Source: a virus. From it: a DNA stretch of 53,049 nt. The notes under the pieces were generated by a model. It made no database searches. It had not been told where the DNA came from and saw nothing but the letters and a program-made list of their open reading frames with translations. Positions 17,728 to 27,265 of this stretch are shown piece after piece. The position numbers and the translations under genes were made by a program. Position 1 is the first letter of the stretch. Each line of letters begins with the position of its first letter. The DNA lies in the IMG/VR virus record IMGVR_UViG_3300042197_000954, positions 1-53,049 of that record; one strand, 5' to 3'.

Positions 17728-18294
17728 TTAAGAATTTTTAGTTGTTGAGTCAAATATAAATATTATATCATCTAAAGAATCATAAGAAAAACATTCGGAA
17801 TAACCAGAAAATTTTTCCATTAATGGTTTAAATTTTTTCACATTATATTTTTGTTTTAACCTATCTTTTATCGTTTCTTCTAATTTTTCAGCGTTTTTTG
17901 AATCAATTCTACGTAAAATTGACTCAACCTGATACCCCTCATATCCATAAACTTTGCTAAATCTTCTAAAAATGTATTTTTTGGACGTTATTCCAACTTT
18001 TACAAAAATAACACCCGTTTTTTCTTCTTTTATTGTGACCAAATAAAGTGATTTTGGTAGTTTTTCAATTTTTTTCTCTTTTTCTATTGAATATTTTTTA
18101 ATTTTTTTGGATGCATGTTTTTTCGCGTCCTCCAAATTATTAAATTCCTTTATTTCTCTATTTAAGTTTGGGTAATATTTCTTATACTTAACAGAGTATA
18201 CTGTTTTTCCATTATCCGTAACATAAATCTTACCCTTTTGTGTGGTTTTTTCATAAATTGAATAAAACCCCACTTTTAATATTAATTTGTCCAT
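17728..18294 (-). CDS. GIY-YIG-like (T5orf172-type) domain protein
   Basis: This is a 188-residue protein. The C-terminal half has SLYLVTIKEEKTGVIFVKVGITS and IFRRFSKVYGY, resembling the LYL...VKVGxT...R pattern of T5orf172/Mug113 relatives of GIY-YIG nucleases. A late Glu (SECF) may complete the site. The N-terminal 75 residues form a basic beta-rich segment that could bind nucleic acid. Catalytic activity is uncertain because the canonical GIY and YIG strands are modified. Confidence 0.6.
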   Translation of the reverse strand: MDKLILKVGFYSIYEKTTQKGKIYVTDNGKTVYSVKYKKYYPNLNREIKEFNNLEDAKKHASKKIKKYSIEKEKKIEKLPKSLYLVTIKEEKTGVIFVKVGITSKKYIFRRFSKVYGYEGYQVESILRRIDSKNAEKLEETIKDRLKQKYNVKKFKPLMEKFSGYSECFSYDSLDDIIFIFDSTTKNS

Positions 18295-18367
18295 CTATAA
18301 TATATACCATAATAATCACAATACATAATTTTGATGTATTTATTATATAATAATCCATATAAATAAT

Positions 18368-20011
18368 ATGAAATTTCAAGAACTTATTTTTGGTACACTT
18401 ACTGAAGAACTTAAAAATAAAAAAGTGGCCGATGCTTTAATACTTAAATGGAACGATGAATTTAAACAACTTAATCCCGGTGTCGGTGATATAACAAAAG
18501 AAGAAATAGATAGAGTGTACGATATATTCGCTCGAGTTCAAGGAGGGTTAAGACCTGATTTACCTCAAGTCGTCACTTTTTTATATCATTTTGATGGGAG
18601 ATTTGGTAGAGATTCTTTTGATGAAAAAAACTTAAAAGATATAACAAAATACACGTATAAACAAATTAAATTTTTAACAGATGAATATACCGCAGATGCT
18701 GGTGAAGAAAGAGCAGATGTTTTTGGTGGAGGTAAAGTCCCACCAACACCAGAGATAATAGAAGCGTCAAAAAAATTATGGGAAGGTCAAGAACATCTTA
18801 TTTTTAACGAAGGTGGTTTAAGGGCGTACTCCATACCTGACCAATTAACATCAATGGCGTATGGGTATTATTATCACGTAATTTATAAACAGGCGTTGGG
18901 ATACCCACCTGATAAGAGTGATAGAGATATATCTCCGTGGTGTGTAACATGGAGACCTGACATGGGTAAAACTAATCAGTGGGGTAGTTATCGAAACGAA
19001 AGAACTTTTTATTTTATAATCGACGAAAGTAAAGATATTACTGACAGATATTATATAAGTACACTACAAAAAGATAATTCTGTTAGTAGTGGTTTTAGAT
19101 TAACTTCACTTAAAAATGATGGTGATAATACCAAGACATGGAATGAAATTGTCACAATATACCCCCAACTACGAGGTCAAGAATCTTTATTTGTCCTAAA
19201 AAAATTCTCACAAGACGAAATAATCTTAAAAAATAAAATAGGTTCAATAAATGAAATTGAGGGTCACGAAAACGAGTTTAGAAGACAACCAAGACAAATG
19301 AAAGTACAATACATACAACAAGGTGGCGTCTTGTCAAAACCAACATCTTGGTCATCCATGGATGAACAATTGAGAACTCTTTATATCACTCAACCTGGTT
19401 TAGATAGAAACTCATTAATGGACCGTTTTGGTAACATGAATTTTGTTAAAGAAATAAAAAAAGTTGGAAATCAATGGTCTCTTTTAGATAATACAATAAA
19501 AAGAATTGATGACAGGGGAGTAAGGTATTTGGTTGATAAATTATTTGAAAATGAATTTACTAATATAAGAGTTAGTGCCGATAACCCAAATATTTCGATA
19601 TATCAAAGTAAAAGAGACGGAAAAGTCGGTATTTTTGATGCTAAAAAAGTAAATTGGTTGGAAATGGATGGAAAAACATATGACAACAGATATGAGGATT
19701 TAATAAAACAGGGTGATGGTGATATATATTTCGACGAAACAACCGGTGATGTTTTTATTGTTGAACCTTTTTGTGCTGGCGTTAGAAATAATGTCGACTC
19801 TGATGATTGTTTTTATGTTGTTTACCCACAAGATAATCCAAAAGATGGACACATTTTATCCAATAGAAAATTTATGGAACTTCAAAACCAATTAACACCT
19901 GAAGTGGGTCAACCTGAAGATGAAGTGGGTCAACCTGAAGATGAAGTGGGTCAAAATAGAAGTAGTCACCCCAAAGATTACGCAGATATAAAAGAAAAAT
20001 GGGGACTATAG
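18368..20011 (+). CDS. Large hypothetical protein with leader and WC motif
   Basis: This is a 547-residue protein. The N-terminus MKFQELIFGTLTEEL looks like the short helical leaders of neighbouring genes. Residues 189-218 have SPWCVTW...WGSYRNERTFYFIID, a Trp-Cys followed by a hydrophobic strand; the same order occurs in 24256-26061 (NTQWCTT...LLYIII), and 30021-31091 has the strand (TFYFIV). The tail has the heptad DEVGQPE repeated two to three times (about 517-535). A virion or ejected protein is inferred. No enzymatic family is recognised. Confidence 0.75.
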   Translation: MKFQELIFGTLTEELKNKKVADALILKWNDEFKQLNPGVGDITKEEIDRVYDIFARVQGGLRPDLPQVVTFLYHFDGRFGRDSFDEKNLKDITKYTYKQIKFLTDEYTADAGEERADVFGGGKVPPTPEIIEASKKLWEGQEHLIFNEGGLRAYSIPDQLTSMAYGYYYHVIYKQALGYPPDKSDRDISPWCVTWRPDMGKTNQWGSYRNERTFYFIIDESKDITDRYYISTLQKDNSVSSGFRLTSLKNDGDNTKTWNEIVTIYPQLRGQESLFVLKKFSQDEIILKNKIGSINEIEGHENEFRRQPRQMKVQYIQQGGVLSKPTSWSSMDEQLRTLYITQPGLDRNSLMDRFGNMNFVKEIKKVGNQWSLLDNTIKRIDDRGVRYLVDKLFENEFTNIRVSADNPNISIYQSKRDGKVGIFDAKKVNWLEMDGKTYDNRYEDLIKQGDGDIYFDETTGDVFIVEPFCAGVRNNVDSDDCFYVVYPQDNPKDGHILSNRKFMELQNQLTPEVGQPEDEVGQPEDEVGQNRSSHPKDYADIKEKWGL

Positions 20012-20018
20012 TCCCCAT
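19999..20018. terminator. Candidate bidirectional terminator
   Basis: A perfect 20-nt palindrome, ATGGGGACTATAGTCCCCAT, spans the stop codon of the 18368 gene and lies 1 nt before the convergent endolysin stop at 20019. T-rich flanks are short. Confidence 0.5.
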
Positions 20019-20843
20019 TTACATTAACAAAGAATAATATTCTTTAAAGTGTTTTATCCGGTCAGCAAGACCTATTGACCCGCCGTTCACACACCTTGTA
20101 ACCGCGGTAACAGAAGCATCTGTTGCATCGTTACATTTTGGTAAACAACGTTGAAAAAACCAAGCAGCTGATAATAATGCATATTTTGAAGCAACCAAAT
20201 CAGGATTTGATATCAGGTCTTCGTTTATTGCTTTACCAAATGCGGTATAGTTATCTTTTCCTGTTAATTGGATGTAACCTCTACCACGAAATTTAAACCC
20301 TTCTTTTGTTGGTTCGGCTCCGTTACCCATTCTACCACCATAAACGCGAGAGGCAATTGCTTCGGGTTTTCTTTGATATTGTTCGGCCAATTGGTCTGTG
20401 GGAAAATATTTCCCAAATGTACCTCTTAGCCCTTTTGCTGAATAATTTAAATTTTCTTGTGTTACTTTAAAACCACCAGATTCGTGTCCACATTGTGATA
20501 AGAAATGTGCCAATTTTAATGGGGTGTCAATTTTAAATTTTTCCGCGGTTTCAGGAATCATCGCAATTACATTATCGGGAATGTGTCCCCTTAATTTTTC
20601 CAATTTTAATCCACCAAGATTAGGTATTGGTGATGGTTCTGTTAAAACCACCTTTGTTTCTTCACCAAACATTTTGGACCAAGTACCCTCACCAACGATT
20701 CCATCGGAAGTCAATCCTTTTGAAGATTGCCAACCTTTTACCGCCATTTCAGTACCGGCACCAAAAACACCATCTGGTTTTAATCCTAATTTTGATTGTA
20801 ATTTTTTTACATCTTCACCAGTTGAACCTTTTTTTAATAACAT
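20019..20843 (-). CDS. Endolysin: peptidoglycan-binding domain plus GH19 glycosidase
   Basis: This 274-residue protein has an N-terminal PG_binding_1 domain (1-60: LKKGSTGEDVKKLQSKLG...DGIVGEGTW). A Pro-rich linker leads to a GH19 chitinase/lysozyme-type domain (about 85-274). The catalytic acid is Glu121 in QCGHESGGF, Glu130 is a likely second carboxylate, and FRGRGYIQLTGKDNY forms the substrate cleft. It would hydrolyse peptidoglycan glycan strands at lysis. No signal peptide is seen, so release needs a holin, which I could not find nearby. An ATATTTATA box lies 16 nt upstream. Confidence 0.94.
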   Translation of the reverse strand: MLLKKGSTGEDVKKLQSKLGLKPDGVFGAGTEMAVKGWQSSKGLTSDGIVGEGTWSKMFGEETKVVLTEPSPIPNLGGLKLEKLRGHIPDNVIAMIPETAEKFKIDTPLKLAHFLSQCGHESGGFKVTQENLNYSAKGLRGTFGKYFPTDQLAEQYQRKPEAIASRVYGGRMGNGAEPTKEGFKFRGRGYIQLTGKDNYTAFGKAINEDLISNPDLVASKYALLSAAWFFQRCLPKCNDATDASVTAVTRCVNGGSIGLADRIKHFKEYYSLLM

Positions 20844-20859
20844 AGTTTTTTCTTTTATC

Positions 20860-20868
20860 TATAAATAT
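20860..20868 (-). promoter_or_regulatory. ATATTTATA box upstream of endolysin
   Basis: ATATTTATA on the coding strand lies 16 nt before the endolysin start, consistent with a late-type promoter shared with virion-type genes. Confidence 0.5.
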
Positions 20869-20887
20869 CTCATAAGTTTTTTTTTGT

Positions 20888-20896
20888 ATATTTATA
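20888..20896 (+). promoter_or_regulatory. ATATTTATA box
   Basis: ATATTTATA lies 11 nt upstream of the 20908 gene and diverges from the endolysin box. Confidence 0.45.
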
Positions 20897-20907
20897 TATA
20901 AAAAATT

Positions 20908-21444
20908 ATGATTAAAATTGTAATTACAGAAAATCAATTAAAAAAAATATTGAAAGAAAATTATTCTCAAACAAATTATTCCGTTCTTTGTGAGGTAGAT
21001 GTTGATTATTATAGTTCGGAAATTGAAAACGAGTTTACATTAGGTGAAATAAGTGATATTGAGGCAAAAGAAAAATTAGAGATTTTTTATAATATAAATT
21101 TAAAACATAATCAACATGGTATTTCAGGAATTAATTTAACGGACATAAACGGGGTAAATAGTATTAATTTAAATTTATCATATTATCCAAAAATAACAAA
21201 AATGGTGGATAATGAAATTATTACAGATTTTAATTATGATTTAGTTGAAAAAGAAATAAAAATAAATTTAGATTGGAAAAACGTTGAAATTGACTCAATT
21301 TACAAAGATGAAATTAGTTATTTGGGTATACAACCTAAATTATCAATTGAGTTAGGATGTGATAATAATAAATTTTTTGTAAAAAAATTAATTATTTATA
21401 GCAATTTATATGATATAAAAAATTTCATCTCTTTTGAAGATTGA
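20908..21444 (+). CDS. Hypothetical leader-bearing protein
   Basis: This 178-residue protein has the N-terminal MIKIVITENQLKKILKEN, a clear copy of the T/S-E-x-QL-xx-[IL][IL]-xE leader. The remainder is rich in Asn, Asp and beta-forming residues (for example GISGINLTDINGVNSINLNL). It has no Cys pair or transmembrane segment. A virion or internal protein is inferred from the leader. Function unknown. Confidence 0.7.
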   Translation: MIKIVITENQLKKILKENYSQTNYSVLCEVDVDYYSSEIENEFTLGEISDIEAKEKLEIFYNINLKHNQHGISGINLTDINGVNSINLNLSYYPKITKMVDNEIITDFNYDLVEKEIKINLDWKNVEIDSIYKDEISYLGIQPKLSIELGCDNNKFFVKKLIIYSNLYDIKNFISFED

Positions 21445-21490
21445 TTTAAATAGTCTCAAATAATAAAGTTTACATTTTAATTTAATTTTC

Positions 21491-21504
21491 TATATTTATA
21501 TTTG
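21491..21504 (+). promoter_or_regulatory. Possible promoter upstream of zinc-ribbon protein gene
   Basis: TATATTTATATTTG contains both the ATATTTATA box and a TATATTTG box, about 90 nt before the 21595 start. No good -33 TTG is present at 19 bp. The leader in between carries two CTTGTGG copies. Confidence 0.3.
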
Positions 21505-21594
21505 ACCTTGTGGTTGAATTTGAAGTGTCCTTGTGGCATTTGAGTTGGAATTGATACCAACGAATTCGGGTTCAAATACAAAAAAAATAAGGAA

Positions 21595-22317
21595 ATGAAT
21601 TACACAACCTCAAAAAGGTATGTTATACCTCAATCTTTCATTACCAAGGGTAAGCAAAGATTAAAACAACACATTGACTCCGTTTATCTTGATAACGGGG
21701 ATGAGTTCGAAATTGAACTTTTTAATCCAACAGAAAATAAAGTCTTAGCCAAAATAGAACTGAATGGTGAATCCATCGGTAATGGTATCATTCTTCGTCC
21801 AGGTGAGCGAGTTTTTCTCGAAAGATATTTGGATGAACCCAAAAAGTTTTTATTTGAAACTTATCATGTGGATATGAATAATAAAGATGTTAAAAATGCC
21901 ATTCAAAAAAATGGGGATGTCATTGTTAAGTTTTATGAACAATATTTTACAAATACAAATTATGTTCACACGGATTTAATTTACAATTATAATAACAATA
22001 CTTCTGATAATATTTCCATTTTTAATACATCAAATAACACATCATTTAATACTAATGACAAATTCTTATATTCAACGTTGATAGGGGATTTAAAAGAAAC
22101 TGGACGTGTTGAAAAAGGTTCAAAATCGGACCAATCATTTAATTATGATTATACAACTTTTAGTCAATATCCCACAAAATCTGATTGGTGGAAAATAAAA
22201 CCAAATTCAACCAAAGTCATGGTTCGAGAAGATTTGGTTGTTTACTGTACCGAATGTGGTTCAAAGAGAAAAAAAGATAGTTACCGTTACTGCCCGACGT
22301 GTGGTACTAAGTATTAA
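21595..22317 (+). CDS. Hypothetical protein with C-terminal zinc ribbon
   Basis: This 240-residue protein ends in YCTECGSKRKKDSYRYCPTC, a CxxC-x(n)-CxxC zinc ribbon (about 219-238). The central part is beta-rich (NGESIGNGIILRPGERVFLERYL), and residues 135-165 are Asn/Thr-rich. It resembles phage-encoded structural or nucleic-acid-associated proteins, but no family is recognised. A hairpin follows the stop. Confidence 0.75.
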   Translation: MNYTTSKRYVIPQSFITKGKQRLKQHIDSVYLDNGDEFEIELFNPTENKVLAKIELNGESIGNGIILRPGERVFLERYLDEPKKFLFETYHVDMNNKDVKNAIQKNGDVIVKFYEQYFTNTNYVHTDLIYNYNNNTSDNISIFNTSNNTSFNTNDKFLYSTLIGDLKETGRVEKGSKSDQSFNYDYTTFSQYPTKSDWWKIKPNSTKVMVREDLVVYCTECGSKRKKDSYRYCPTCGTKY

Positions 22318-22343
22318 AAAGTAAACTAATCACAAAGTCTTTG

Positions 22344-22368
22344 AAGGGGTTACAATTTGTAACCCTTT
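22344..22368 (+). terminator. Rho-independent terminator candidate
   Basis: A stem AGGGGTTAC / GTAACCCTT with an AT loop is followed by TTCTTATTT, right after the zinc-ribbon gene and before a convergent gene. Confidence 0.6.
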
Positions 22369-22373
22369 CTTAT

Positions 22374-22664
22374 TTAAAACCCAACCGGTATTGATTTGAT
22401 GTCACTAATTTTTATATTTTTTAATGGCAAAGTTCCATGTGCCATTGGTTTAAAAGAACCATTCATATGTAGATATTGAAAGTGGTAGTACAAATACATT
22501 GGAACCACTTTATCACGATATTCTTCTTTTATTTTTACACCAATGTTTTCTTCATTGAATTCTTTTAATGGTTTTCCGACGTTATTTTCGGTGCCCTTTC
22601 TTTGTAACCAAAAGTCCGCTTCGGGAAAGTTGGTTTTAAATGTGCACAAATCTCCTATTGTCAT
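22374..22664 (-). CDS. HsdS target-recognition-like small protein
   Basis: In this 96-residue protein, ADFWLQRKGTENNVGKPLKEFN, then MYLYYHFQYLHMNGSFKPMAHGTLPLKNIKISDIKSIPVGF, resemble the second half of a type I restriction specificity TRD (YLYY...hG...l.i.dik.ipv). Similar stand-alone proteins occur in phages. It overlaps the upstream gene by 4 nt and is probably translationally coupled. DNA binding is inferred; no partner methylase or nuclease is nearby. Confidence 0.55.
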   Translation of the reverse strand: MTIGDLCTFKTNFPEADFWLQRKGTENNVGKPLKEFNEENIGVKIKEEYRDKVVPMYLYYHFQYLHMNGSFKPMAHGTLPLKNIKISDIKSIPVGF

Positions 22665-24259
22665 AATTCAGAAAGTCTATCAGTTAAATAATCGTTATAT
22701 TCTTTTTCATCGATATCAGGTGTCCATCTATCATCAAGATAGAATCTTGGTTTTTCGTAATAGTCCCCAAGTATTTCATTAAAAATACACTCAACATCTT
22801 CATCACATTTATCATATAATTCATCCATTTGACTATCACTAAAATTTTTTGTAATATTATTTAAATCTATTTTAATTGTTGCACCGGTGTTGTCTAATTT
22901 TAAAACTTCACCATATTCACTTAATGCATTTTTTAATTGTTTTATTGCGTAATCGTAGTACGATGACGTGGCAACATCTGAATATGTATAATTAATCCTA
23001 TCTTTGATTTCATCGTCATCATCGTATTTTTCAATTAATTCTTTAGTGGACATATCGGGGTCGTAATCCGTACCAGCTTTATTTTTTAAATAATCAATAA
23101 TGGTCTGTTCATTATAATCATTAATATAATATTCAAGAGAACTTTCCCAATCATTATCAAAATAATCCAAATCAGTAAAGAAATCATCCGATAATAATCG
23201 TTCAATAAAGTATATATTTTCTACGTTTCCATATCTATTTTTTCTTTTAGCAACAACCCAGTTTCCTTCGACAAGTCCTGATACGTGTTCTGGTTCAACA
23301 TCATAATTAAAAATAACATTTCTAGGCGCCAGTTCGTCAATTAAACCAAGTTCTTTTAGTTTTCTTTTTAATTTATACATGTTAAAGATTTTAGGTTTCG
23401 CCTGATATATTTTCACAATTTGGTCATCTGATAAATCATTAATACTAAAATCCGTGGAGGCATCATATTCCGAACCAAAACCATTTATGATATCCGTGTT
23501 TAAAATTAAATCAACGATATATGGGTGATATATCTCTTTGGGTTTACTATTTTTTGGTCCTTTTAATTGATACATAATACCGGTTCCATTTTCTATGGCG
23601 GCGGTTAAATGGCTTTTATTAATTGTGTAATTATCTTTTAGTTTTTTTGTCTCCCTAAACGAATATACTGAATTATTGGAATTTGTTCTACCACAATGAC
23701 CCATTCGATTACATTCCTCTCTTGAGTCGTTTGTATTAAGATTTACCCAATAAAAACCAATACCATTTTCATCTCTATAATCTTTTACAATTTCATTTGT
23801 TTCGATGTAATTAATATCACCTTCTCCCGATGTTAATTCTTGATGCCATTTTCTTGATTCAGAATATAGTTCATTAAAATTTAAATTCTTATACTCACCC
23901 AAATTACCATTTAAACCGACACGAATCCAGTCCATTATCGATACGATATTACTTCTCATACCTCTAACACCAGCACTTTTATTTATTGCGTCAATACCCA
24001 TTTTTTTTCTATACTGGGGGTCTGTATTGAAAATTTCTCCAACTCGTTTTTCTTCATCTTCGGGTACCGCACTCATCATATATTCTAATCTTTGTTGAGC
24101 AAACGCATCGATTAGTTTATTACCGATGATAATTGAAAAGGGTCCGGCCAATTGTTCTAAAGCTTCAGCATTATCTTGACTCAAACCAAGTTTATTTACC
24201 AAGGTATCTTGTCTATTGGCTTCCAAAACCAATTCCTCAATTAAATTTATTATTTTCAT
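22661..24259 (-). CDS. Large hypothetical leader-bearing protein with HC motif
   Basis: This is a 532-residue protein. Its leader MKIINLIEELVLEA ends in an I/L-x-E-A site like T4 capsid-targeting peptides. Residues 183-202 (CNRMGHCGRT...VYSFRE), followed by a strand TGIMYQLKG, resemble the MxHC...SLR block of PcfJ-like proteins and are laid out like the WC motif of the next gene. The C-terminal third is very acidic (Asp/Glu/Tyr). It overlaps the genes on both sides by 4 nt. Function unknown; packaging in the virion is inferred. Confidence 0.7.
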   Translation of the reverse strand: MKIINLIEELVLEANRQDTLVNKLGLSQDNAEALEQLAGPFSIIIGNKLIDAFAQQRLEYMMSAVPEDEEKRVGEIFNTDPQYRKKMGIDAINKSAGVRGMRSNIVSIMDWIRVGLNGNLGEYKNLNFNELYSESRKWHQELTSGEGDINYIETNEIVKDYRDENGIGFYWVNLNTNDSREECNRMGHCGRTNSNNSVYSFRETKKLKDNYTINKSHLTAAIENGTGIMYQLKGPKNSKPKEIYHPYIVDLILNTDIINGFGSEYDASTDFSINDLSDDQIVKIYQAKPKIFNMYKLKRKLKELGLIDELAPRNVIFNYDVEPEHVSGLVEGNWVVAKRKNRYGNVENIYFIERLLSDDFFTDLDYFDNDWESSLEYYINDYNEQTIIDYLKNKAGTDYDPDMSTKELIEKYDDDDEIKDRINYTYSDVATSSYYDYAIKQLKNALSEYGEVLKLDNTGATIKIDLNNITKNFSDSQMDELYDKCDEDVECIFNEILGDYYEKPRFYLDDRWTPDIDEKEYNDYLTDRLSEL

Positions 24260-26061
24260 ATGAATCTTTTAAAAGACATTATTGTCTCAAATAATTTATG
24301 TGTTATAAAATATTGCGGTAAATTTTCTATTTTAATTGTTCCATCAAATTTTTCATTTGTTTTTTTGCTTAAATAATTAACAAAAATTGATTTTTCTTCA
24401 CAATCAACCGAATTTTCAAGTATAACAAGTTCAAACTCGTCATTTTCAAATTTGTTGGTGCCATTCATAAATTTTAATTTAATTTTGTGTAAATCGTTTC
24501 TTAATTTAACACAATCTAAACTATCGTCATTATAATATTCCTCAATTACATCTTCAATATCGTCTTTTAAATTATCATAATTAACATCACTTCTTTCCCA
24601 ATTATAAAATACATCACTATCGAATTCTGTTGGTATACTATAATGATAAATAAAATTCTCAAAGAAATCATTAATGTCATTTATTCTATCTATGTTTTGT
24701 TCGGTCAAATATTTGACAAAATAACCCAAATTAACTTTTACTTCCATCAAACTATTATAACTCGCATAACCAAATTCAAAATAATTTTCAATTTCTTTTT
24801 CAGCAACCGCCATACTTGCTTCAAAATTTGGTTGGTTCAATTCCGCGTATTTATTAATATATTTATCCATAATATCTTCATAAAACTTTTCTAAAAATGA
24901 TTCTTCAAATATTTCGTAATTATCTAAACCCATTTCTCTAAAAATTTTGGTTTTATTTTGTTCATAATATTTTTTTAAAAATGAGATGAATATATCATCA
25001 AAGTAGTAATTATCATTATTTGAAACATCATCATAAACATAATCATATGAATTATATCTTTCTGATTTATATCCTTTTAATGTGTTATAAACACTATCTA
25101 AATCACCCATCAGTTTCATTTTAAAAATCACTTTACCATTTTCAACATCTTCAACATATTCTGTGCTTAGTGGAAAGATAATTAGTTCGTTTATTTTGTC
25201 GACATCATTTGAAACAACCGCTTTTATCAAAATATTATTGGTATTGGATGAAATTCTTTCTGTAATTTTTTTAATGTCATCTTGAGGTAAGATATCTAAT
25301 TTATCTAGTTCTTCTGTCATTTTTTCAAAAGATAAGGATTCATTAACCAACGATGGAAAGAAAAAATATTTTATTTCCGGATTTTCTGATAAAAAACTTT
25401 TTGCATTAATTGGGTTATCATTCACATTCATGTATTGTTTTTCTGGAAAATGAAATTGATATTTTTCATTTATATTGCTCTTTTTAATTATAATGTACAA
25501 TAATCCTGTTTTATTATATTGTTTAAATCTGTTTGTTCTATCTCTAAAGTCAGGATTTAACGATAGGGGACCCCATGTTGTGCACCATTGGGTATTAACA
25601 CCCAAATAACAAGCGGCCTTTTCTGTTTTTGGGATAAGAATAACCCAATCTTTCCCGTCAAAAACTTGTGTGTATTCATTTGGAGATAATGAACCAATAA
25701 TCAAACTTAAATCAATTGTCTTTTTAATAATATATTTTTCAACAAGTGGGTATATATCGGAAATGTATCTTATTTTTGATACGTCCACCGGTATTTTGTG
25801 ATTATATATAATGGTCAAATATTCTGTTGCTTTTGGCAAATCTTCGGTTTTTAAATTTCCATTTTTATGTATACCTAAAAGCATTTTTGAATATGGACCA
25901 ATTCGTTCAATTTTATCACCAGTTATTTTTGTCGAGGGGTCTGCAGATATAATATTTTTAAAAGTATTATACGGAATATCTTCATAATACTTTTTATAAA
26001 TTTCTTCTGGTGTCGCTTCCAGTATTATGGATTTAATTAAATTCGTTAATTTCATACTCAT
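24256..26061 (-). CDS. Large hypothetical leader-bearing protein with WCTT motif
   Basis: This is a 601-residue protein. Its leader MKLTNLIKSIILEA begins at the third codon, so the internal Met at 26055 is an alternative start. Residues 147-192 read EKAACYLGVNTQWCTTWG, then RFKQYNKTGLLYIIIKK, a recurrent phage pattern of unknown role. The rest is acidic, Tyr/Asn-rich and helical. It is the first gene of the 22.4-26.1 kb operon and has an ATATTTATA box at the start codon. Confidence 0.72.
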   Translation of the reverse strand: MSMKLTNLIKSIILEATPEEIYKKYYEDIPYNTFKNIISADPSTKITGDKIERIGPYSKMLLGIHKNGNLKTEDLPKATEYLTIIYNHKIPVDVSKIRYISDIYPLVEKYIIKKTIDLSLIIGSLSPNEYTQVFDGKDWVILIPKTEKAACYLGVNTQWCTTWGPLSLNPDFRDRTNRFKQYNKTGLLYIIIKKSNINEKYQFHFPEKQYMNVNDNPINAKSFLSENPEIKYFFFPSLVNESLSFEKMTEELDKLDILPQDDIKKITERISSNTNNILIKAVVSNDVDKINELIIFPLSTEYVEDVENGKVIFKMKLMGDLDSVYNTLKGYKSERYNSYDYVYDDVSNNDNYYFDDIFISFLKKYYEQNKTKIFREMGLDNYEIFEESFLEKFYEDIMDKYINKYAELNQPNFEASMAVAEKEIENYFEFGYASYNSLMEVKVNLGYFVKYLTEQNIDRINDINDFFENFIYHYSIPTEFDSDVFYNWERSDVNYDNLKDDIEDVIEEYYNDDSLDCVKLRNDLHKIKLKFMNGTNKFENDEFELVILENSVDCEEKSIFVNYLSKKTNEKFDGTIKIENLPQYFITHKLFETIMSFKRFI

Positions 26062-26069
26062 ATAAATAT
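26061..26069 (-). promoter_or_regulatory. ATATTTATA box
   Basis: The box abuts the annotated start of the 24256-26061 gene and is 5 nt from the alternative start at 26055, which favours the later Met. Confidence 0.4.
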
Positions 26070-26074
26070 CTATT

Positions 26075-26083
26075 ATATTTATA
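26075..26083 (+). promoter_or_regulatory. ATATTTATA box
   Basis: The box lies 4 nt upstream of the 26088 gene and is divergent from the preceding box. Confidence 0.4.
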
Positions 26084-26087
26084 TATT

Positions 26088-26789
26088 ATGGATAATATTA
26101 TTAGAAGAATACTACAAGAATATATTCAAGAGAGGAATTTGGATATGTCAGAAATAACCATTAATAAAGATGGACATGCATATGAAAGATACGAAGACAG
26201 GTTTTTAAATGATGACCATTTGGTTGTAAAATTTGCAAAAGACAGAATTTCTTCATCTAGAGAGTATTATAATAAAATAATTGGGAGATACAAAATAAGT
26301 GAGGATATTAAAGAAAAAATAATCAATATATATACGAAACTACAAGATATTGATTTAAAAGAAGACGTGTATTATCGAATTGTGGTTCATAAATTTAACC
26401 TTAATCTAAATGATATAAGATTTAATAGTCTTTTTGTTAAAAATGAAACCATAAATGAAAAACAAAAGGGGGACCTTATTAATTTGTATTTAAGACATGA
26501 AACGGGAGAAGTGGATGAAGAGGGAAATAAAAAAAATTCAACCGGCGATATTGCGGTTCTTTTTTGTAGAGGAAATAAAGCCGTTAGTTCCATGTTTATG
26601 TATTCAAAAAATATAAAAAGCGGACAAAATATGGATAACAATACAATTTTTTTGGGGGCAACACCTGAAATATGTTCTGAATTCGGATTACAAAATGTTT
26701 TTAATTACGAATTAAAAAAGAAAAGACCCAGAATAACAACCGACACGTCCAAACTTGAACCGGTTCCAACAACCAAAAAAGAAGATTAA
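26088..26789 (+). CDS. Hypothetical leader-bearing protein
   Basis: This 233-residue protein has the leader MDNIIRRILQEYIQE. Conserved-looking blocks are HAYERYEDRFL (about 27-37) and NNTIFLGATPEICSEFGLQ near the C-terminus, followed by a basic Pro/Thr tail. No enzyme family is recognised. It is convergent with the next gene and overlaps it by 4 nt. Confidence 0.68.
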   Translation: MDNIIRRILQEYIQERNLDMSEITINKDGHAYERYEDRFLNDDHLVVKFAKDRISSSREYYNKIIGRYKISEDIKEKIINIYTKLQDIDLKEDVYYRIVVHKFNLNLNDIRFNSLFVKNETINEKQKGDLINLYLRHETGEVDEEGNKKNSTGDIAVLFCRGNKAVSSMFMYSKNIKSGQNMDNNTIFLGATPEICSEFGLQNVFNYELKKKRPRITTDTSKLEPVPTTKKED

Positions 26790-27265
26790 CCTTTAATCAA
26801 CAACTCACCCAATACTTCGATTTTCCCAACCAATTTTTGAAATTCAACTTGACCAATATTCATTCCCTTTTTTGTGGACGAATATAGTTTCTCCAACAAT
26901 TGTTTATATTCTTTTTCGGCATCTTCCATATTTAATTTTCCTTCTGATGCTTTCTTATAATAAGGAAGTTTAACAACAAAGTGGTGATATGTTAACATGG
27001 ACAATCCACCTTTTTCTTTTGCGTTGTTTGATATTTTTTCAGCACCACCCATTCTTGTTTCCGCAAATTCTTCAAAACCATTTGTTTTATCTTCTTTTAT
27101 ATTTTTAACTTCCTTATCATATTCTTTAAATCGGTCAGGATTTGACATCATTGCGTTTTTTGGAAATAATCTTTTTTTTCTGGTGTTCGCAAGGGTGCGA
27201 GACCTCTCATCAATTTCCTTATCAATTAAATTTCTTAATTGTGATTCTGAAAAAATGTATTTCAT
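26786..27265 (-). CDS. Hypothetical leader-bearing helical protein
   Basis: This 159-residue protein has the leader MKYIFSESQLRNLIDKEIDE, a textbook copy of the ESQL-xx-LI pattern. The body is charged and helical. Its start overlaps the stop of the upstream gene by 1 nt (27265), so it is coupled to the OmpA-like gene. A structural or ejected virion protein is inferred. Confidence 0.68.
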   Translation of the reverse strand: MKYIFSESQLRNLIDKEIDERSRTLANTRKKRLFPKNAMMSNPDRFKEYDKEVKNIKEDKTNGFEEFAETRMGGAEKISNNAKEKGGLSMLTYHHFVVKLPYYKKASEGKLNMEDAEKEYKQLLEKLYSSTKKGMNIGQVEFQKLVGKIEVLGELLIKG

